Shown piece by piece: positions 19,651 to 29,777 of a stretch of 35,919 bases of DNA (positions are counted from its first letter, which is position 1; every line of letters begins with the position of its first letter). Position numbers and translations under genes: made by a program. The stretch is from Arsenophonus sp046530935 (lineage in GTDB: Bacteria; Pseudomonadota; Gammaproteobacteria; Enterobacterales; Enterobacteriaceae), in assembly GCA_046530935.1 (NCBI GenBank), contig JBHEQW010000090.1, positions 1 to 35,919 on the forward strand, in the 5' to 3' direction. Under the pieces are notes generated by a model. It did no database searches. It worked only from the letters and a program-made list of their open reading frames with translations, and was not told the DNA's origin.

Positions 19651-20059
19651 ATATTTCAATAAATTACGAAAATTAAAAATCCCAAGCGGAATTAAAAAAC
19701 AATAAGTTGCATCTAAAAATTATTTTTTCTTAATAAGAATTTCACTACATTTTTATATCGGATCATTATTTAGGTCCATAGACTTTCACTGGCATAACTT
19801 TATTTATGTCAAGATATCTACGTATGAGGGGATTGGGATATAGTTGATGGAAAATATCATTGATAATGAAGTTACATAATCAGGCAACTACAGCACCCAA
19901 AATCACTACTGCTATTCAGCCAGCAAAGACCATGACTGCGTCTACATTAAACTAAGCGTTATAGCATATCTAAACTTACTGTTGCTAACTTGGAAAAACT
20001 AGATAATGTTGATGATCACAGCCATATTTCACATAGTTTTTAGACGGATTGTGTAGCCA
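19651..20059. other. AT-rich spacer after the tRNA operon; nothing recognised
   Basis: About 400 bases. E. coli has four more tRNA genes on this side; no remnant of them could be read here. Low-grade protein-like scraps begin near 19950 and merge with the relic that follows. Confidence 0.4.
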
Positions 20060-20828
20060 ATTCAAGAAGCCGTAGTTGTTTTCCTTCGAAAAACCGCCAC
20101 ACCACATATCGTCAATCTGCTGGCAAGTCGTACGAGAATTCCTGACCACTCTGTCCAGTAGGATCTGAATCTACTCTATGTGATGGATCACTGTTTTTAT
20201 GCAGGTTAGAAATTGGAAATTTGCGTGAAATAAGGAATAAAAAATACATCCGAAGTCAAAGTATAAATCGTTTAAAAGTTGCAAACTTGGTTATTTTCGC
20301 GTAAATATGAACATATCTTTCAAAAATCTAAAACGAAACTTCACAACGTTATATATTTATGTAGGTATAGATCATGTCATCAATTGGTTTTTATCCATCT
20401 TTAGAATTCCAAGAGCTTGGCCAATACTCGGCTATTTTTATGTGATCTTAACCAAGCATATCCAATCTTCTATCCATAGGAGAGAAGTGGGTTGTACTTA
20501 CAGACGATGATAAAAAATTTACAAACCGCCTTTTTGGTCTCTACGAAAACGTTCAAGTATTGGAAAATATGAATTTGCTCGTTTGTATAGAGACATTAGT
20601 ATAGAACTGATTTAACAAGCCGATGGATTTTCAAATGAATGGGTTTAGTCGAGAGATTTAATAGAGCTATATAATATAGAATATGTATCGATACAAAACT
20701 ATCATTTAAATGATGGTGAGGAGCTTATAGATCGCTATATAACAGATATTGTATGTGTATACAATCAGGAATCACCAACACAATTAGTATTAAGTAGTAA
20801 AACTTTATTGAAGTCTATGAAAGATTAG
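20060..20828 (+). pseudogene. Unidentified gene relic, recently broken
   Basis: From 20307 to a TAG at 20826 a single frame runs about 173 codons with only three interior interruptions: a double stop TGA-TAA at 20508-20513, TAA at 20613 and TAG at 20646. The last two look like CAA and CAG glutamine codons changed by C to T. Readable segments: FRIPRAWPILGYFYVILTKH, KPPFWSLRKRSSIGKYEFAR, LYRDISIELI, QADGFSNEWV, SRDLIELYNIEYVSIQNYHL, NDGEELIDRYITDIVCVYNQ, ESPTQLVLSSKTLLKSMKD. Upstream near 20060-20160 another frame reads IQEAVVVFLRKTATPHIVNL then LASRTRIPDHSVQ. I do not recognise the protein. Its low damage compared with neighbouring relics suggests late inactivation or late arrival; nothing equivalent lies between the tRNAs and ubiF in E. 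coli. Confidence 0.5.
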
Positions 20829-21535
20829 TTAAACAGTTTAACATGAATTTTTCAAAAAACATAGTGCATTACTGGATGTAACAACTAGCATATCTTTAGA
20901 ATTTTAGTAAAACAATAGTAGCTAAGAATAAAAGTTTTTAAAGTGAAGCAGCTTGAAATTTAAAAATCTAAATTAAGAATTGTTTGCTACTTTATTTAAA
21001 TATAAAGACTATTTTTAAAAATAGGCGTTAATTATTTTTTAATAATTAATTGTAATAATAAGCATCACTATCCTATGTTTTGTCAGATAAAAACTTATCT
21101 ACTTAAGCAGTCAGCATAAGTAATATTATGGCAATATGTGAATAACAACAAATAAAAGGTAAAGATAGTATATAAGAAATTAACAACACAGCTGAAAAAC
21201 AATAGCAATCTAAGTTTAATTTCAAACCATTAAAACAAAAAAAACATAAAAACATTACTATTAATATCACAGTAACATGATAGGAATAGTTAAAAACATA
21301 GCCTAAGTATTACTACCTACTAAACTAGCAAAAACGAAAAACTTTATTTTTTTGAATAAATATAAAGATCTTTATATATTAAATACTATAACATGATAAA
21401 TCATAAAAAATTATAAAAATAACAGTTTTTTTAAAAAACCATCTCATAATTTAATTAATTTTGATATTCTTTTAGAATAAAGGACAAAAATTTCTAATAC
21501 AATAGAAAAAAAATACCACATAACCAACTTATATG
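20829..21535. other. Very AT-rich spacer before the ubiF 3' end; nothing recognised
   Basis: About 700 bases with runs of A and T and no frame that looks like protein. No transposon similarity was noticed. A terminator for ubiF (minus strand) could not be identified with confidence. Confidence 0.5.
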
Positions 21536-22717
21536 TTATAAACCTAAAGCATATTTAAGTATCTTTTTCTTAACTATATTTAGTCGTTGTATTAACATTA
21601 GTATTAAATTTCTGCCAGATTTTATACCAGATAACTTGGAACTAAACAGTGTATAAATAGCATCCATACCTAACTGCATTAACTTATTGTCTAGCATTCT
21701 ATCGTGTTGATAAATCAGTAAAGTTTCTCTTGCATAGAAAGGCAATAAATGCGTTTTTGCATCAATTAAAACTTTTAGTAAAGTATCTATATCACGGTAA
21801 CCAAGATTAACACCCTGACCGGCTAGTGGATTGATAGTATGAGCAGCATCACCAATCAACACTATTCCCTCTTCAACATAACGATTGGCGTGATGACGAT
21901 TCAGCAGAAAGCTCCCTTTATCAACAACTTGCAATGAGCCAAGACGAGCAGAAAAAGCTAAAATAATTTCTTGCTTAAGCTGCTCCAAGGACATAGCTTC
22001 TAGCTGTCTAATTCTCGAAGGTTTGTCATACCAAACCAAACAAGCCCAATGATCAAATAAGGGCAAAAATGCTCGTGGACCTGAAGGAAAAAATTGTTGC
22101 CAAGTAATATCCCCTTGTGGTTGTTCCAACTTAACCGTAATAAGCAAACATGATTGAGTATATTGCCAACCGTTACTACCAATTCCAGCTAAAGATCGCA
22201 GCTGTGAATAGACACCATCAGCAGCAATAATTAACTTTGCCGATACTTGCTGAGTATTATTTAAAGTTATTTTCCACTGTTGGTTTTGACGTTGAATTGC
22301 TACCAATTTCGCTGGATATAGCAAGGTAAGATTAGGATATTTAGAAAATTGTTGCCATAATGCCAATTGCAAAATGCGGTTTTCAACCATATAACCAAGT
22401 TCAGGTAAACCAAGGCTAGTTGCTTCAAACATCACACGTGAGTTTTCTCTTTCCCAGATTTCTAATTTTCGATAAGGAGCAACGCGCATATTTAAAACGT
22501 TATCCCAGACACCAAGTTGCTTAAGTAGGTCAACTGAAGTACAGCTTAGAGCTGAAACACGTAAATCAGGTTGTTTTAACGAATCGAAAGATACAGGCTT
22601 AGTATGTTCAAGCAACAGAATCCGCCAATCTTCTTGAGCCAATCCAATTGCCATAGCTGCACCTATCATACCAGCACCAACTACTATAATGTTATAATTT
22701 TCATCTATTCTATTCAT
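21536..22717 (-). CDS. ubiF: Ubiquinone biosynthesis FAD-dependent hydroxylase
   Basis: Flavoprotein monooxygenase hydroxylating 3-demethoxyubiquinone, a late step of aerobic ubiquinone synthesis. 393 residues (E. coli 391). The FAD-binding GAGMIG is at 14-19, the DG motif AADGVYSQLR at 165-174 and the FAD/ribityl motif GDAAHTINPLAGQGVNLGYR at 289-308. Family landmarks PDLRVSALS, WQQFFPSGPRAFLPLFD and the C-terminus ILKYALGL agree with UbiF and not with its relatives UbiH or UbiI. The start ATG at 22717 gives MNRIDENYNIIVVGAG; the ribosome binding site is weak. Divergent from the miaB relic, exactly as ubiF and miaB are arranged in E. coli. Confidence 0.96.
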   Translation of the reverse strand: MNRIDENYNIIVVGAGMIGAAMAIGLAQEDWRILLLEHTKPVSFDSLKQPDLRVSALSCTSVDLLKQLGVWDNVLNMRVAPYRKLEIWERENSRVMFEATSLGLPELGYMVENRILQLALWQQFSKYPNLTLLYPAKLVAIQRQNQQWKITLNNTQQVSAKLIIAADGVYSQLRSLAGIGSNGWQYTQSCLLITVKLEQPQGDITWQQFFPSGPRAFLPLFDHWACLVWYDKPSRIRQLEAMSLEQLKQEIILAFSARLGSLQVVDKGSFLLNRHHANRYVEEGIVLIGDAAHTINPLAGQGVNLGYRDIDTLLKVLIDAKTHLLPFYARETLLIYQHDRMLDNKLMQLGMDAIYTLFSSKLSGIKSGRNLILMLIQRLNIVKKKILKYALGL

Positions 22718-22915
22718 ATCAACTTAACTATCAATGGTCATCAATCTAATAATAGGCCTGGGTTTTCTTAAAATATTTATTAATAATCTATCCAAAATAC
22801 TGATCATAACGATGTTTTTCAAACGAATACAATTCGTATCAAAGTTTTTTATTTTAATACATACTTTTCTTAGTATGACAGATTTTGCTATTAAAAACTT
22901 CTGATATATAAAATA

Positions 22916-25641
22916 TTGACGAATAAGCACTATACATTAAAAGCTGAGAGAGAGACTTACCAGATGAATGAATAAGACTCATCAAAAATGCCTGATCTGC
23001 TTAAGAGAAGCCATTGATATCAATTAACAAAGATTACTGAAAAGAACTGTATTTTACTGCTAAATACCTATTCAATTCATGAAAAAGCAAAAGAAAAAAT
23101 ATTTCATGGATTAGAGCAGTAGAAAAAATTAAAAAATATTAATCCAGATATTATTTATTGGTGTTTGTGGTTGTGTTGCTTTATAGGAGCGGAATTTCAT
23201 TTTCAACATGTGTGTGGCCCACTGTTCCCGGTATTTAGATTATTTTGGGTCTAGAAACTTTAGATCGTCTAACTAAGATTACCAATCAAGGTAAAGGCAC
23301 GTGTATCCAAATCATCTACATCAGATTTCAAGAAATTAAAAAATTAGATTTATTACCTGAATCAAGAACTAGAAGAAGGCAATTCAGCTTATATTAACAT
23401 TATGGAAGGATGAATAAATACTGGTTATTTTCTATCGTTCCTTACACATAATATTAGGAAGTAAGCCGACTATCTAATGAGGATTTTATTTGAAATCGCA
23501 TAATTAGCCACGCAAGAAAGTTGGTATGTGTAAAATTCACTTATTAGATTAAAATATTAATGCTTATCATGATGGTTGATGATTTTGCTGGTGCAATTTG
23601 TTTATTCACCGAATTATTGCATCTGGTTTGAAGCAATTGACGTGTTGATGTTCGCATCTATTTTACAACCACTTATTTAATTAAGTTTAGCGCGTATATT
23701 ATTGATGTTTATAGAGACAAACCTAAATTTGTTATCTTCCTACATCTTCCATCTTAAAGTTTCTAAGATCGCATCTTGATAATGATGAAATAATAAGATA
23801 TATTACATATAATGTAATGGGATTATCCGCACATTATGTAAGACACAACCTGCGATATCCTTATTAGCTTAGATTTCATTATATTGGTTTTTATATTGGT
23901 TTTTCTGACAAAACAGAAGATAGTTTTAAAAAATCAGACAGTTGTGCTGATATTAATTTCTATATGAATTTTAGTTTTATCTACTCAACACACATACACT
24001 TTATCCTATGCCACTGATTTATCTGAGGATCTCAGCAAAGATAAAAACAGGCCTATATTCTTAATTAAATAGAATATTAATCAGCACCAATGAATTATAG
24101 CCAAAGAATATTTGGCAGGAATTATTTGAAAATCTAGGGTATAATGTTCAAGCTACTCATCGCTTTGATAATTCGTAAATTTATTCTCAATCCTTAAATC
24201 GGACGTTGTTTAGCACACTTCCACTAAGGTAAGATTACAAATACCAATTAGCCAGTTCCAGCCTTTTTTAAGCAGACTGTAGCAGCTTAAATGGCATCAA
24301 AAAGGTTATTTTTCTCAAACCAGAATTTTTCATGTGTCGGATTTGTAATCTAACCTTGCACTGTCGAAAAAGCCGATTTAATTGAATTCGTCGTTCTTAT
24401 TTGATCCTTGCTTCTCTGACAGAAAATTATAGAATGCCAGCAGTTTTTTCAATCTTTTTCTAGCTTCTTCATTGCTACAGAGTACTTTAGTGAAAAGCTT
24501 ATCAACAAAACATCAATGGATTTAATTAGCAGCATCATCACAGCGCTCTCTATTTAGCCAGATCTAGCACAACTTAACTTTACCTTCAGTTATATACATT
24601 TTTGTAGTGAAGCTATGAATAAGCAATTCTGTCTACCCAACAGAATTAGTTTCACATATCTCCAGGAGGAATATCTTTTCCATTACATTCTAAAAACTAA
24701 TGGCACCATCTCATATAGCATGCCTAATAGATACAGTTAAGTTAGTCTCTCTCATGCCAATTAAAAAGTTAAGCATAGTTAGGTTGTAACTCTTAATACC
24801 AATCTTCGAACTCAATTATCTTCTTACGTCGATGCTAAGTGATGCCGATAATGAGCAGCAGGAAATGCGATCTTCTTAAAAATCACTGCTGAAGATATGC
24901 CTCGTAAATATAGAGCCATGCTAACAATTATTAGACTCTTTTTGCACGATTCAGTTAAGGCTGTAGCAATGAGCTTTTGAAGCAAACTACGTTATCAATG
25001 CGATCTATGATATTAGGCACTTTAATCTTAACATCGTCAATAGCAGTCCAGTATTGTTTACTGTGGCAAATAATCATTATTATGGTCTACGGCATGAAGC
25101 CTGTCGACAAGGCTACGTTCAGCATGGCTTTGAGCTTAACATTAACTGTGATAGCTATCAGCTTTCTTGTACTATTACTGATAAGTTCATGCAATGTGTC
25201 ACAGGTAATATCTTATTTCGAGGATAGTTTTATATTGTAAACTTTTTATGACATAACATCCATACTTTGTTGAAATTATTCACGGAATCAAGCATAATGA
25301 CCTGCTTTCATCCACAAAACTCTCCATACGTCAGAAATGAGCATGATTTGTTGAGTAGTAATTAAATGTATGCTGGTTGAATGACATCAACGTAAAAATA
25401 TTACGGAACTTTCTTTAGAATTAAAAATAATCAGGTAGTAAATTTCAAAGATAAATAAAACATAATCGGAAAATTTGTTGATGTCAAAATTATCGATGCA
25501 TATCCCAATTCCTTATGCTGTAAAATAGTTAAAACAAAAAAATAGTAGCGCGCTAAGAAGCAAAGAATTACAAGTATTTGTTCTTTGCTCTGATATACAA
25601 AAGAAGATAATTTTGATGTAGAAAATTACCAAGAACCTTAA
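22916..25641 (+). pseudogene. miaB: miaB (tRNA methylthiotransferase), dead and split by an IS256 relic
   Basis: MiaB is the radical-SAM enzyme that adds the 2-methylthio group to i6A37 of tRNAs. Fragments in several frames follow the protein in order: QMNE-stop-DSSKM near 22965; LLNTYSIHEKAKEKIFHGLE near 23060-23120 (E. coli [20 protein letters not shown], first cluster cysteine now Tyr); NPDIIYWCLWLC region; KKLDLLPESRTRRRQF; SIVPYT (CVVPYT); VDVRIYFTTTYLIKFSAYII; KTEDSFKKSDSCADINFYMN ([20 protein letters not shown]); INQHQ-stop-IIAKEYLAG just before the insertion at 24119. After the element (ends 25349): KCMLVE, NITELSLELKIIR, IGKFVDVKIIDAYPNSLCCK ([20 protein letters not shown]) and a tail ending YQEP-stop at 25641. 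A 12-base tandem duplication at 23880-23903 repeats part of the FIVGF segment. Non-functional. Confidence 0.93.
24119..25349 (-). mobile_element. IS256-family insertion element relic, copy E, inside miaB
   Basis: About 1.23 kb, shorter than other copies, so internally deleted. Left edge GAATTATTTGAAAATCTAGG, right edge CCATACGTCAGAAATGAGCA then TGATT, matching the family ends. It aligns in reverse with copies A, C and G: for instance the TATTTGATCC...TTATAGAATGCCAGCAG stretch near 24397-24445 mirrors that of copy D. A plus-strand 87-codon frame at 24977-25240 is only its antisense. It falls in miaB at the codons for the AMAWSRRMLG segment. No unambiguous target duplication remains. Confidence 0.74.
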
Positions 25642-25694
25642 TTTTAAATAAATAGACTCAGCGATCCAAAAAAGATAATCAAAAAATTGCTACC

Positions 25695-26795
25695 AACTAA
25701 ATATCTTTAGAACCCGGCAATAATCAACGGTTAATCAAAATTTATTGGCCGTTCAATGATAACATAACGCAGCTTGCTTGCAGATTCGGCATTGAATCAA
25801 TTATTGAAACAACTGTTTCCAATTGATCGGCAAACAAATTAATATCAACTAAGCTAGCAATATTTTATCCTGCTCTATATGCATGCTGATACAGCTCCTA
25901 TAACATTGTATTATCCACATTAACAAATCTACTCATTTCTTATCTATATCAATATCATATCTATAATATAAGGAAAGCTAATTTATTGAGAAATCCCATC
26001 CCTTGAAAATATTGATAGTTACAATAAACTCACAAACATAAAAATCAAACGACAGTTATCAAACAACGCACCTACGGCAAATAAGGCTAATATATTGTTA
26101 ATATGCATAGCCATAACATTACTTTCGACATTGATAGTGCATGAATAAGATAAAACCTATCTCTGCGTTTGCTAATGCAGTTAATTCTTTAAAACATCAA
26201 GAAATACACCGTATTTCTACTCATTCGCGCCTGCAGTCTAGGTCAGCGAAAAACTGAACTTTTGCCCATGGCAATTCTCAGTTAAAAATCTAAATTCTTA
26301 TTTGCAGCTTTTTTATAATGATTTTTATTTAAAATGCTGGCTTTTAAAAAAGTAGAAAGATTTATTAAACGCAATGTTATTAAAGTAGCACAATACATAG
26401 CATATATTCGAGCTTATGTACTTAATTATTACGTTTTTTCATTTTTGACGAAAGCCAGAAAACACCACAACTGAACATATAAAAATGTTTATGACACATA
26501 TACAGATATTAAGTTTAACTCTAAAATCATGATCACCGGCGACGTAAACTCAAATTAAACTTCCAAGCTGGCATAAAATAAGCCTTATACAATTCAATTG
26601 AACTACTTTATGAAATTAAACAAAGTAACTTATGAAATTAAACAAAGTAACTTTAATTTCTTTCATAGTGATGATGAATGATTACATCCTGTATAGTAGC
26701 AAAAGTGCTTATTGATTACAAAAACTTAGAAACAAAAAAAACAAGAACGGAAACAGTTATTTCGTCAATAAAAATAGCCATCATGCGCGCACTAT
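25695..26795 (+). pseudogene. ybeZ: ybeZ (PhoH-like ATPase), dead
   Basis: YbeZ is a PhoH-family nucleoside triphosphatase encoded just before ybeY and linked to it in rRNA maturation. Segments in order: ISLEPGNNQRLIKIYWPFND near 25705-25765 then NITQLACRFGIESII (E. coli ITLEPADNARLLSLCGPFDD then NIKQLERRLGIEI); NIKIKRQLSNNAPTANKANI near 26030-26095 (VNIKTKRGVIKPRTPNQAQYI); SEKLNFCP (GEKLGFLP); KMLAFKKVERFIKRNVIKVA near 26333-26390 (EMLGFEKVEKLIERNVIEVA); KIMITGDVNSN near 26525-26555 (KAVITGDVTQI); and ISF-HSDD-RHPV near 26660-26700. The Walker A region (GPAGTGKTY) near 26110 is unreadable. Frameshifts and stops are numerous. A 22-base tandem duplication lies at 26609-26652. Confidence 0.9.
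26609..26652. repeat. Two tandem copies of a 22-base unit
   Basis: TATGAAATTAAACAAAGTAA plus CT is repeated exactly (26609-26630, 26631-26652) inside the ybeZ relic. Like the 24-base and 18-base duplications elsewhere, it is identical between copies. Confidence 0.92.
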
Positions 26796-26819
26796 AGACA
26801 TAGAAAAGGAGATATTTAC

Positions 26820-27293
26820 TTGAAATTAGTTATTCTTGATCTACAGCTAGCCTGTAGCAATCATAATGGATTACCCAGTGAAACGACATTTCAACATTGG
26901 CTTGAGGCTTTTCTACCACAATTTCAATCTAAAAGTGAAATCACAATTCGTATTGTCAATATAGCAGAAAGCCAACATTTAAATCTAAAATATCGCGGGG
27001 AAAATAAACCAACAAATGTGCTGTCCTTCCCATTTAAAGGCCCAGATAATATTACATTAGCATTACTCGGTGATCTAATCATTTGTCATAAAGTTGTTGA
27101 AAAAGAAGCAATTGAACAACAAAAGAGTAATTATGCTCACTGGGCGCATATTGTAATACATGGCTGTCTTCATCTATTAGGTTATGATCATCTAAATGAT
27201 TTTGAAGCAGAAAAAATGGAAACAATAGAAACTAAAATTATGCAAAAATTAGGTTACAACAATCCTTATCAGGATGAAAAAGCGCAACCATAA
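26820..27293 (+). CDS. ybeY: Endoribonuclease / 16S rRNA maturation factor YbeY
   Basis: Metal-dependent endoribonuclease of the UPF0054 family needed for 16S rRNA 3'-end processing and 70S quality control. 157 residues (E. coli 155). The zinc-binding motif is intact and at the E. coli positions: His114, His118 and His124 in HGCLHLLGYDH; Arg59 in KYRG is also kept. LNLKYRGENKPTNVLSFPF is characteristic. The start is TTG at 26820: AAAAGGAG (26804-26811) lies 8 bases upstream and the protein then begins at the family position (KLVILDLQLACS). It sits downstream of a dead ybeZ, so it must be transcribed from elsewhere or from a promoter within the relic. A 64-base gap separates it from ybeX. Confidence 0.95.
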   Translation: MKLVILDLQLACSNHNGLPSETTFQHWLEAFLPQFQSKSEITIRIVNIAESQHLNLKYRGENKPTNVLSFPFKGPDNITLALLGDLIICHKVVEKEAIEQQKSNYAHWAHIVIHGCLHLLGYDHLNDFEAEKMETIETKIMQKLGYNNPYQDEKAQP

Positions 27294-27357
27294 TACTACT
27301 TTTATGCTAAACAATTATGATACGATAAACTATTTAAAGAAATTTTAATAAAATGCC

Positions 27358-28236
27358 ATGAACGATGAGCATCCTACAAACAATGATAACAATCACTTGA
27401 AAAAGAGTTTTTTCGGGCGCCTCAATCAATTATTTCACGGTGAACTAAAAAATCGTGGTGATTTAGTTGAACTCATTCGTGATTCAGAGCAAAAAGATGT
27501 TATTGATCCTGATACCAGAGAAATGCTTGAAGGTGTAATGAATATTTCCGACGAGCGTGTTCGTAATATTATGATCCCGCGCTCTCAAATAGTAACCTTA
27601 AAACGAAGTCAATCGTTAGATGAATGCCTTGATGTGATCATCGATTCAGCACATTCTCGTTTTCCAGTAATTAGTGAAGATAAAGATCATATTGAAGGTC
27701 TATTGATGGCTAAAGATTTACTGCCATTTATGCGTACTGATGCTGAACCTTTCAATATAGATAAAGTGTTACGTCACGCAGTTGTTGTGCCTGAAAGCAA
27801 ACGAGTTGATCTGTTATTAAAAGAGTTTCGTTTACAACGTTATCATATGGCAATTGTAATTGATGAATTTGGTGGAGTTTCAGGCTTAGTGACAATTGAA
27901 GATATTCTCGAATTAATTGTTGGCGAGATTGAAGATGAATATGATGATGATGATGATATTGATATTCGCCAATTAAGCAAACATACTTACTCTGTTAGAG
28001 CGCTAACTCAAATTGATGATTTCAACAAAGCATTTGGCACGCGCTTTAACGATGAAGAAATTGATACAATTGGTGGCTTAGTAATGCAAGCATTTGGACA
28101 TTTGCCTGCTAGAGGAGAAATCATTACCATTAATGGTTATATGTTTAAAATTACAATTGCTGATAGCCGAAAAATCATTCAAGTTCAGATAAAAATTCCT
28201 GATGAAGAACCAATTCCAAATTTTGTAGAAGAATAG
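27358..28236 (+). CDS. ybeX: CBS-domain CorC/HlyC-type protein YbeX
   Basis: Cytoplasmic protein with two CBS domains and a C-terminal CorC_HlyC domain; originally linked to magnesium/cobalt efflux (corC) and in E. coli tied to ribosome metabolism. 292 residues, the same as E. coli. The variable first 20 residues are followed by FFGRLNQLFHGELKNR; CBS 1 about 70-130 (MIPRSQIVTLKRSQSLDECL), CBS 2 about 135-190 (PESKRVDLLLKEFRLQRYHM), the acidic EIEDEYDDDDDIDIRQLS linker, then CorC_HlyC about 205-285 (DTIGGLVMQAFGHLPARGE). ATG at 27358 chosen by length; a nearby ATG at 27353 gives only two codons. Five bases before lnt, so probably one transcript. Confidence 0.95.
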   Translation: MNDEHPTNNDNNHLKKSFFGRLNQLFHGELKNRGDLVELIRDSEQKDVIDPDTREMLEGVMNISDERVRNIMIPRSQIVTLKRSQSLDECLDVIIDSAHSRFPVISEDKDHIEGLLMAKDLLPFMRTDAEPFNIDKVLRHAVVVPESKRVDLLLKEFRLQRYHMAIVIDEFGGVSGLVTIEDILELIVGEIEDEYDDDDDIDIRQLSKHTYSVRALTQIDDFNKAFGTRFNDEEIDTIGGLVMQAFGHLPARGEIITINGYMFKITIADSRKIIQVQIKIPDEEPIPNFVEE

Positions 28237-28241
28237 CTTTA

Positions 28242-29777
28242 ATGAACAAAATCACACTCTATCAACATAAGTGGTGGTTGATAGCCTTGATCGCTTTAAT
28301 TTTCGGACTTTGCGGAACACTAGCTTTTTCACCTTTTGATATTTGGTTAGCTGCTCTTTTATCTCTTTTTGGATTACAATTATTAATTGTTAATCGCTCA
28401 AGAAAACAAGCAAGTTTAATAGGATTTTGTTGGGGAATCAGTTTATTTGGTAGTAATATTAACTGGATTTATATCAGTATAGCTGATTTTGGTGGTATGC
28501 CATTTGTGGTTAATGTTTTTTTAGTCATCTTATTAGCAGGGTATTTATCACTTTATCCTGCACTATTTGCTTATTTACTAAATCAATTCTTTCCACACCT
28601 TAATATTACTCGCTTTATTTTTGCAGCGCCAGTAATATGGCAAATAACTGAATATTTACGTAGCTGGATACTAACTGGTTTTCCTTGGTTGCAATTTGGT
28701 TATACTCAAATCGATGGACCACTTAAATGCATCGCACCTATATTTGGTGTTGAGATGATAACATTGATACTGCTGATTATTAGCAACTGCTTGGTTTTTG
28801 CTTGTCTAAAACGCAAAGTTATTCCTCTAATTACAGCAATTACTTTATTATTTTTACCCTTAATATTTAAAAATTATCATTGGTTCACCCTAGTTACAGA
28901 AAAAAAATCACAAATTGTTTTAGTTCAGGGTAACATCCAACAAAGTTTAAAATGGCAATCAGGATTTCTCGAACAAACTATAAATACTTATCTAAATCTT
29001 TCTAAACCTTATTTTGGTAAAGATAAAATCGTTATCTGGCCTGAATCTGCTATTCCTTCGATCGAATCGGATAATAATGTTTGGCTGACATCATTAGATA
29101 AACTACTTCGCTTACAAAATACTCGCTTAATTACTGGCATTGTTGATGCTAAACCAAGCAGACATGGAGTGAGCAATTTTTTTAATAGTATTATTGTGTT
29201 GGGAGAAAATAAACCTTATCAATATCCAACAAGCAATCGTTATCAGAAACACCACCTTGTACCTTTTGGTGAATTTGTGCCATTAGAAAATATTCTTCGG
29301 CCAATTGCCCCTTTATTTAATTTACCAATGTCAAGTTTTAGTCGTGGTGATTATGAGCAACAGCAGTTAACTGTTGGTAATATTCATCTAACTGCTGCTA
29401 TCTGCTATGAAATTATTTTAGGCACCCAAGTTAGAGATAACTTTAAATCGGATACTGATTTTCTATTAACGATTTCAAATGATGCATGGTTTGGACATTC
29501 TATCGGCCCATGGCAACACTTTCAAATGGCGCGCATGCGTGCACTTGAGCTTGGTAGGCCATTATTGCGTGCCACTAATAATGGTGTTACTGCAGTGATC
29601 ACGCCTAACGGAGATATTCAGGCAGAACTTCCTCAATTTACTCGCTCAGTATTAAACATTGAAGTAACACCGACATCTGGTCTTACACCTTATGCACGTT
29701 GGAGTAACTGCCCTATGTGGGCATTGGTTTCTTTATTTATCATATTGACATGTTTTATTAAAGAAAAAGAAAACTAA
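28242..29777 (+). CDS. lnt: Apolipoprotein N-acyltransferase
   Basis: Inner-membrane enzyme that adds the third acyl chain to the N-terminal cysteine of lipoproteins, needed for Lol sorting. 511 residues (E. coli 512). The N-terminal ~215 residues form the hydrophobic membrane segments, beginning WWLIALIALIFGLCGTLAFS; the C-terminal half is the nitrilase-like domain. The catalytic triad is complete: Glu268 in WPESAIP, Lys336 in KHHLVPFGEFVPLE and Cys388 in AAICYEIILG (E. coli 267, 335, 387). Starts ATG five bases after the ybeX stop, so translation may be coupled; the start codon lies at the family N-terminus. No terminator was found after the stop. Confidence 0.96.
   Translation: MNKITLYQHKWWLIALIALIFGLCGTLAFSPFDIWLAALLSLFGLQLLIVNRSRKQASLIGFCWGISLFGSNINWIYISIADFGGMPFVVNVFLVILLAGYLSLYPALFAYLLNQFFPHLNITRFIFAAPVIWQITEYLRSWILTGFPWLQFGYTQIDGPLKCIAPIFGVEMITLILLIISNCLVFACLKRKVIPLITAITLLFLPLIFKNYHWFTLVTEKKSQIVLVQGNIQQSLKWQSGFLEQTINTYLNLSKPYFGKDKIVIWPESAIPSIESDNNVWLTSLDKLLRLQNTRLITGIVDAKPSRHGVSNFFNSIIVLGENKPYQYPTSNRYQKHHLVPFGEFVPLENILRPIAPLFNLPMSSFSRGDYEQQQLTVGNIHLTAAICYEIILGTQVRDNFKSDTDFLLTISNDAWFGHSIGPWQHFQMARMRALELGRPLLRATNNGVTAVITPNGDIQAELPQFTRSVLNIEVTPTSGLTPYARWSNCPMWALVSLFIILTCFIKEKEN

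Noticed and set aside
19433..19651. 72-codon minus-strand frame with VPGFEPG and GRRDLNSHTL segments
   Set aside because: It is the antisense of the tRNA-Leu and tRNA-Gln genes; such peptides are a well-known artefact of translating tRNA clusters.
22724..22930. 68-codon minus-strand frame upstream of ubiF
   Set aside because: AT-driven composition rich in Ile, Leu, Lys and Arg, no ribosome binding site, and it overlaps the start of the miaB relic.
24977..25240. 87-codon plus-strand frame with hydrophobic segments resembling a membrane protein
   Set aside because: It lies on the opposite strand of IS256 copy E, has no ribosome binding site, and the corresponding part of copies D and F is not open.
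24111..25357. Target-site duplication around IS256 copy E in miaB (TTGGCAGG / TTGTTGAG)
   Set aside because: Only about half of the bases match and mutation is heavy; it cannot be distinguished from chance.
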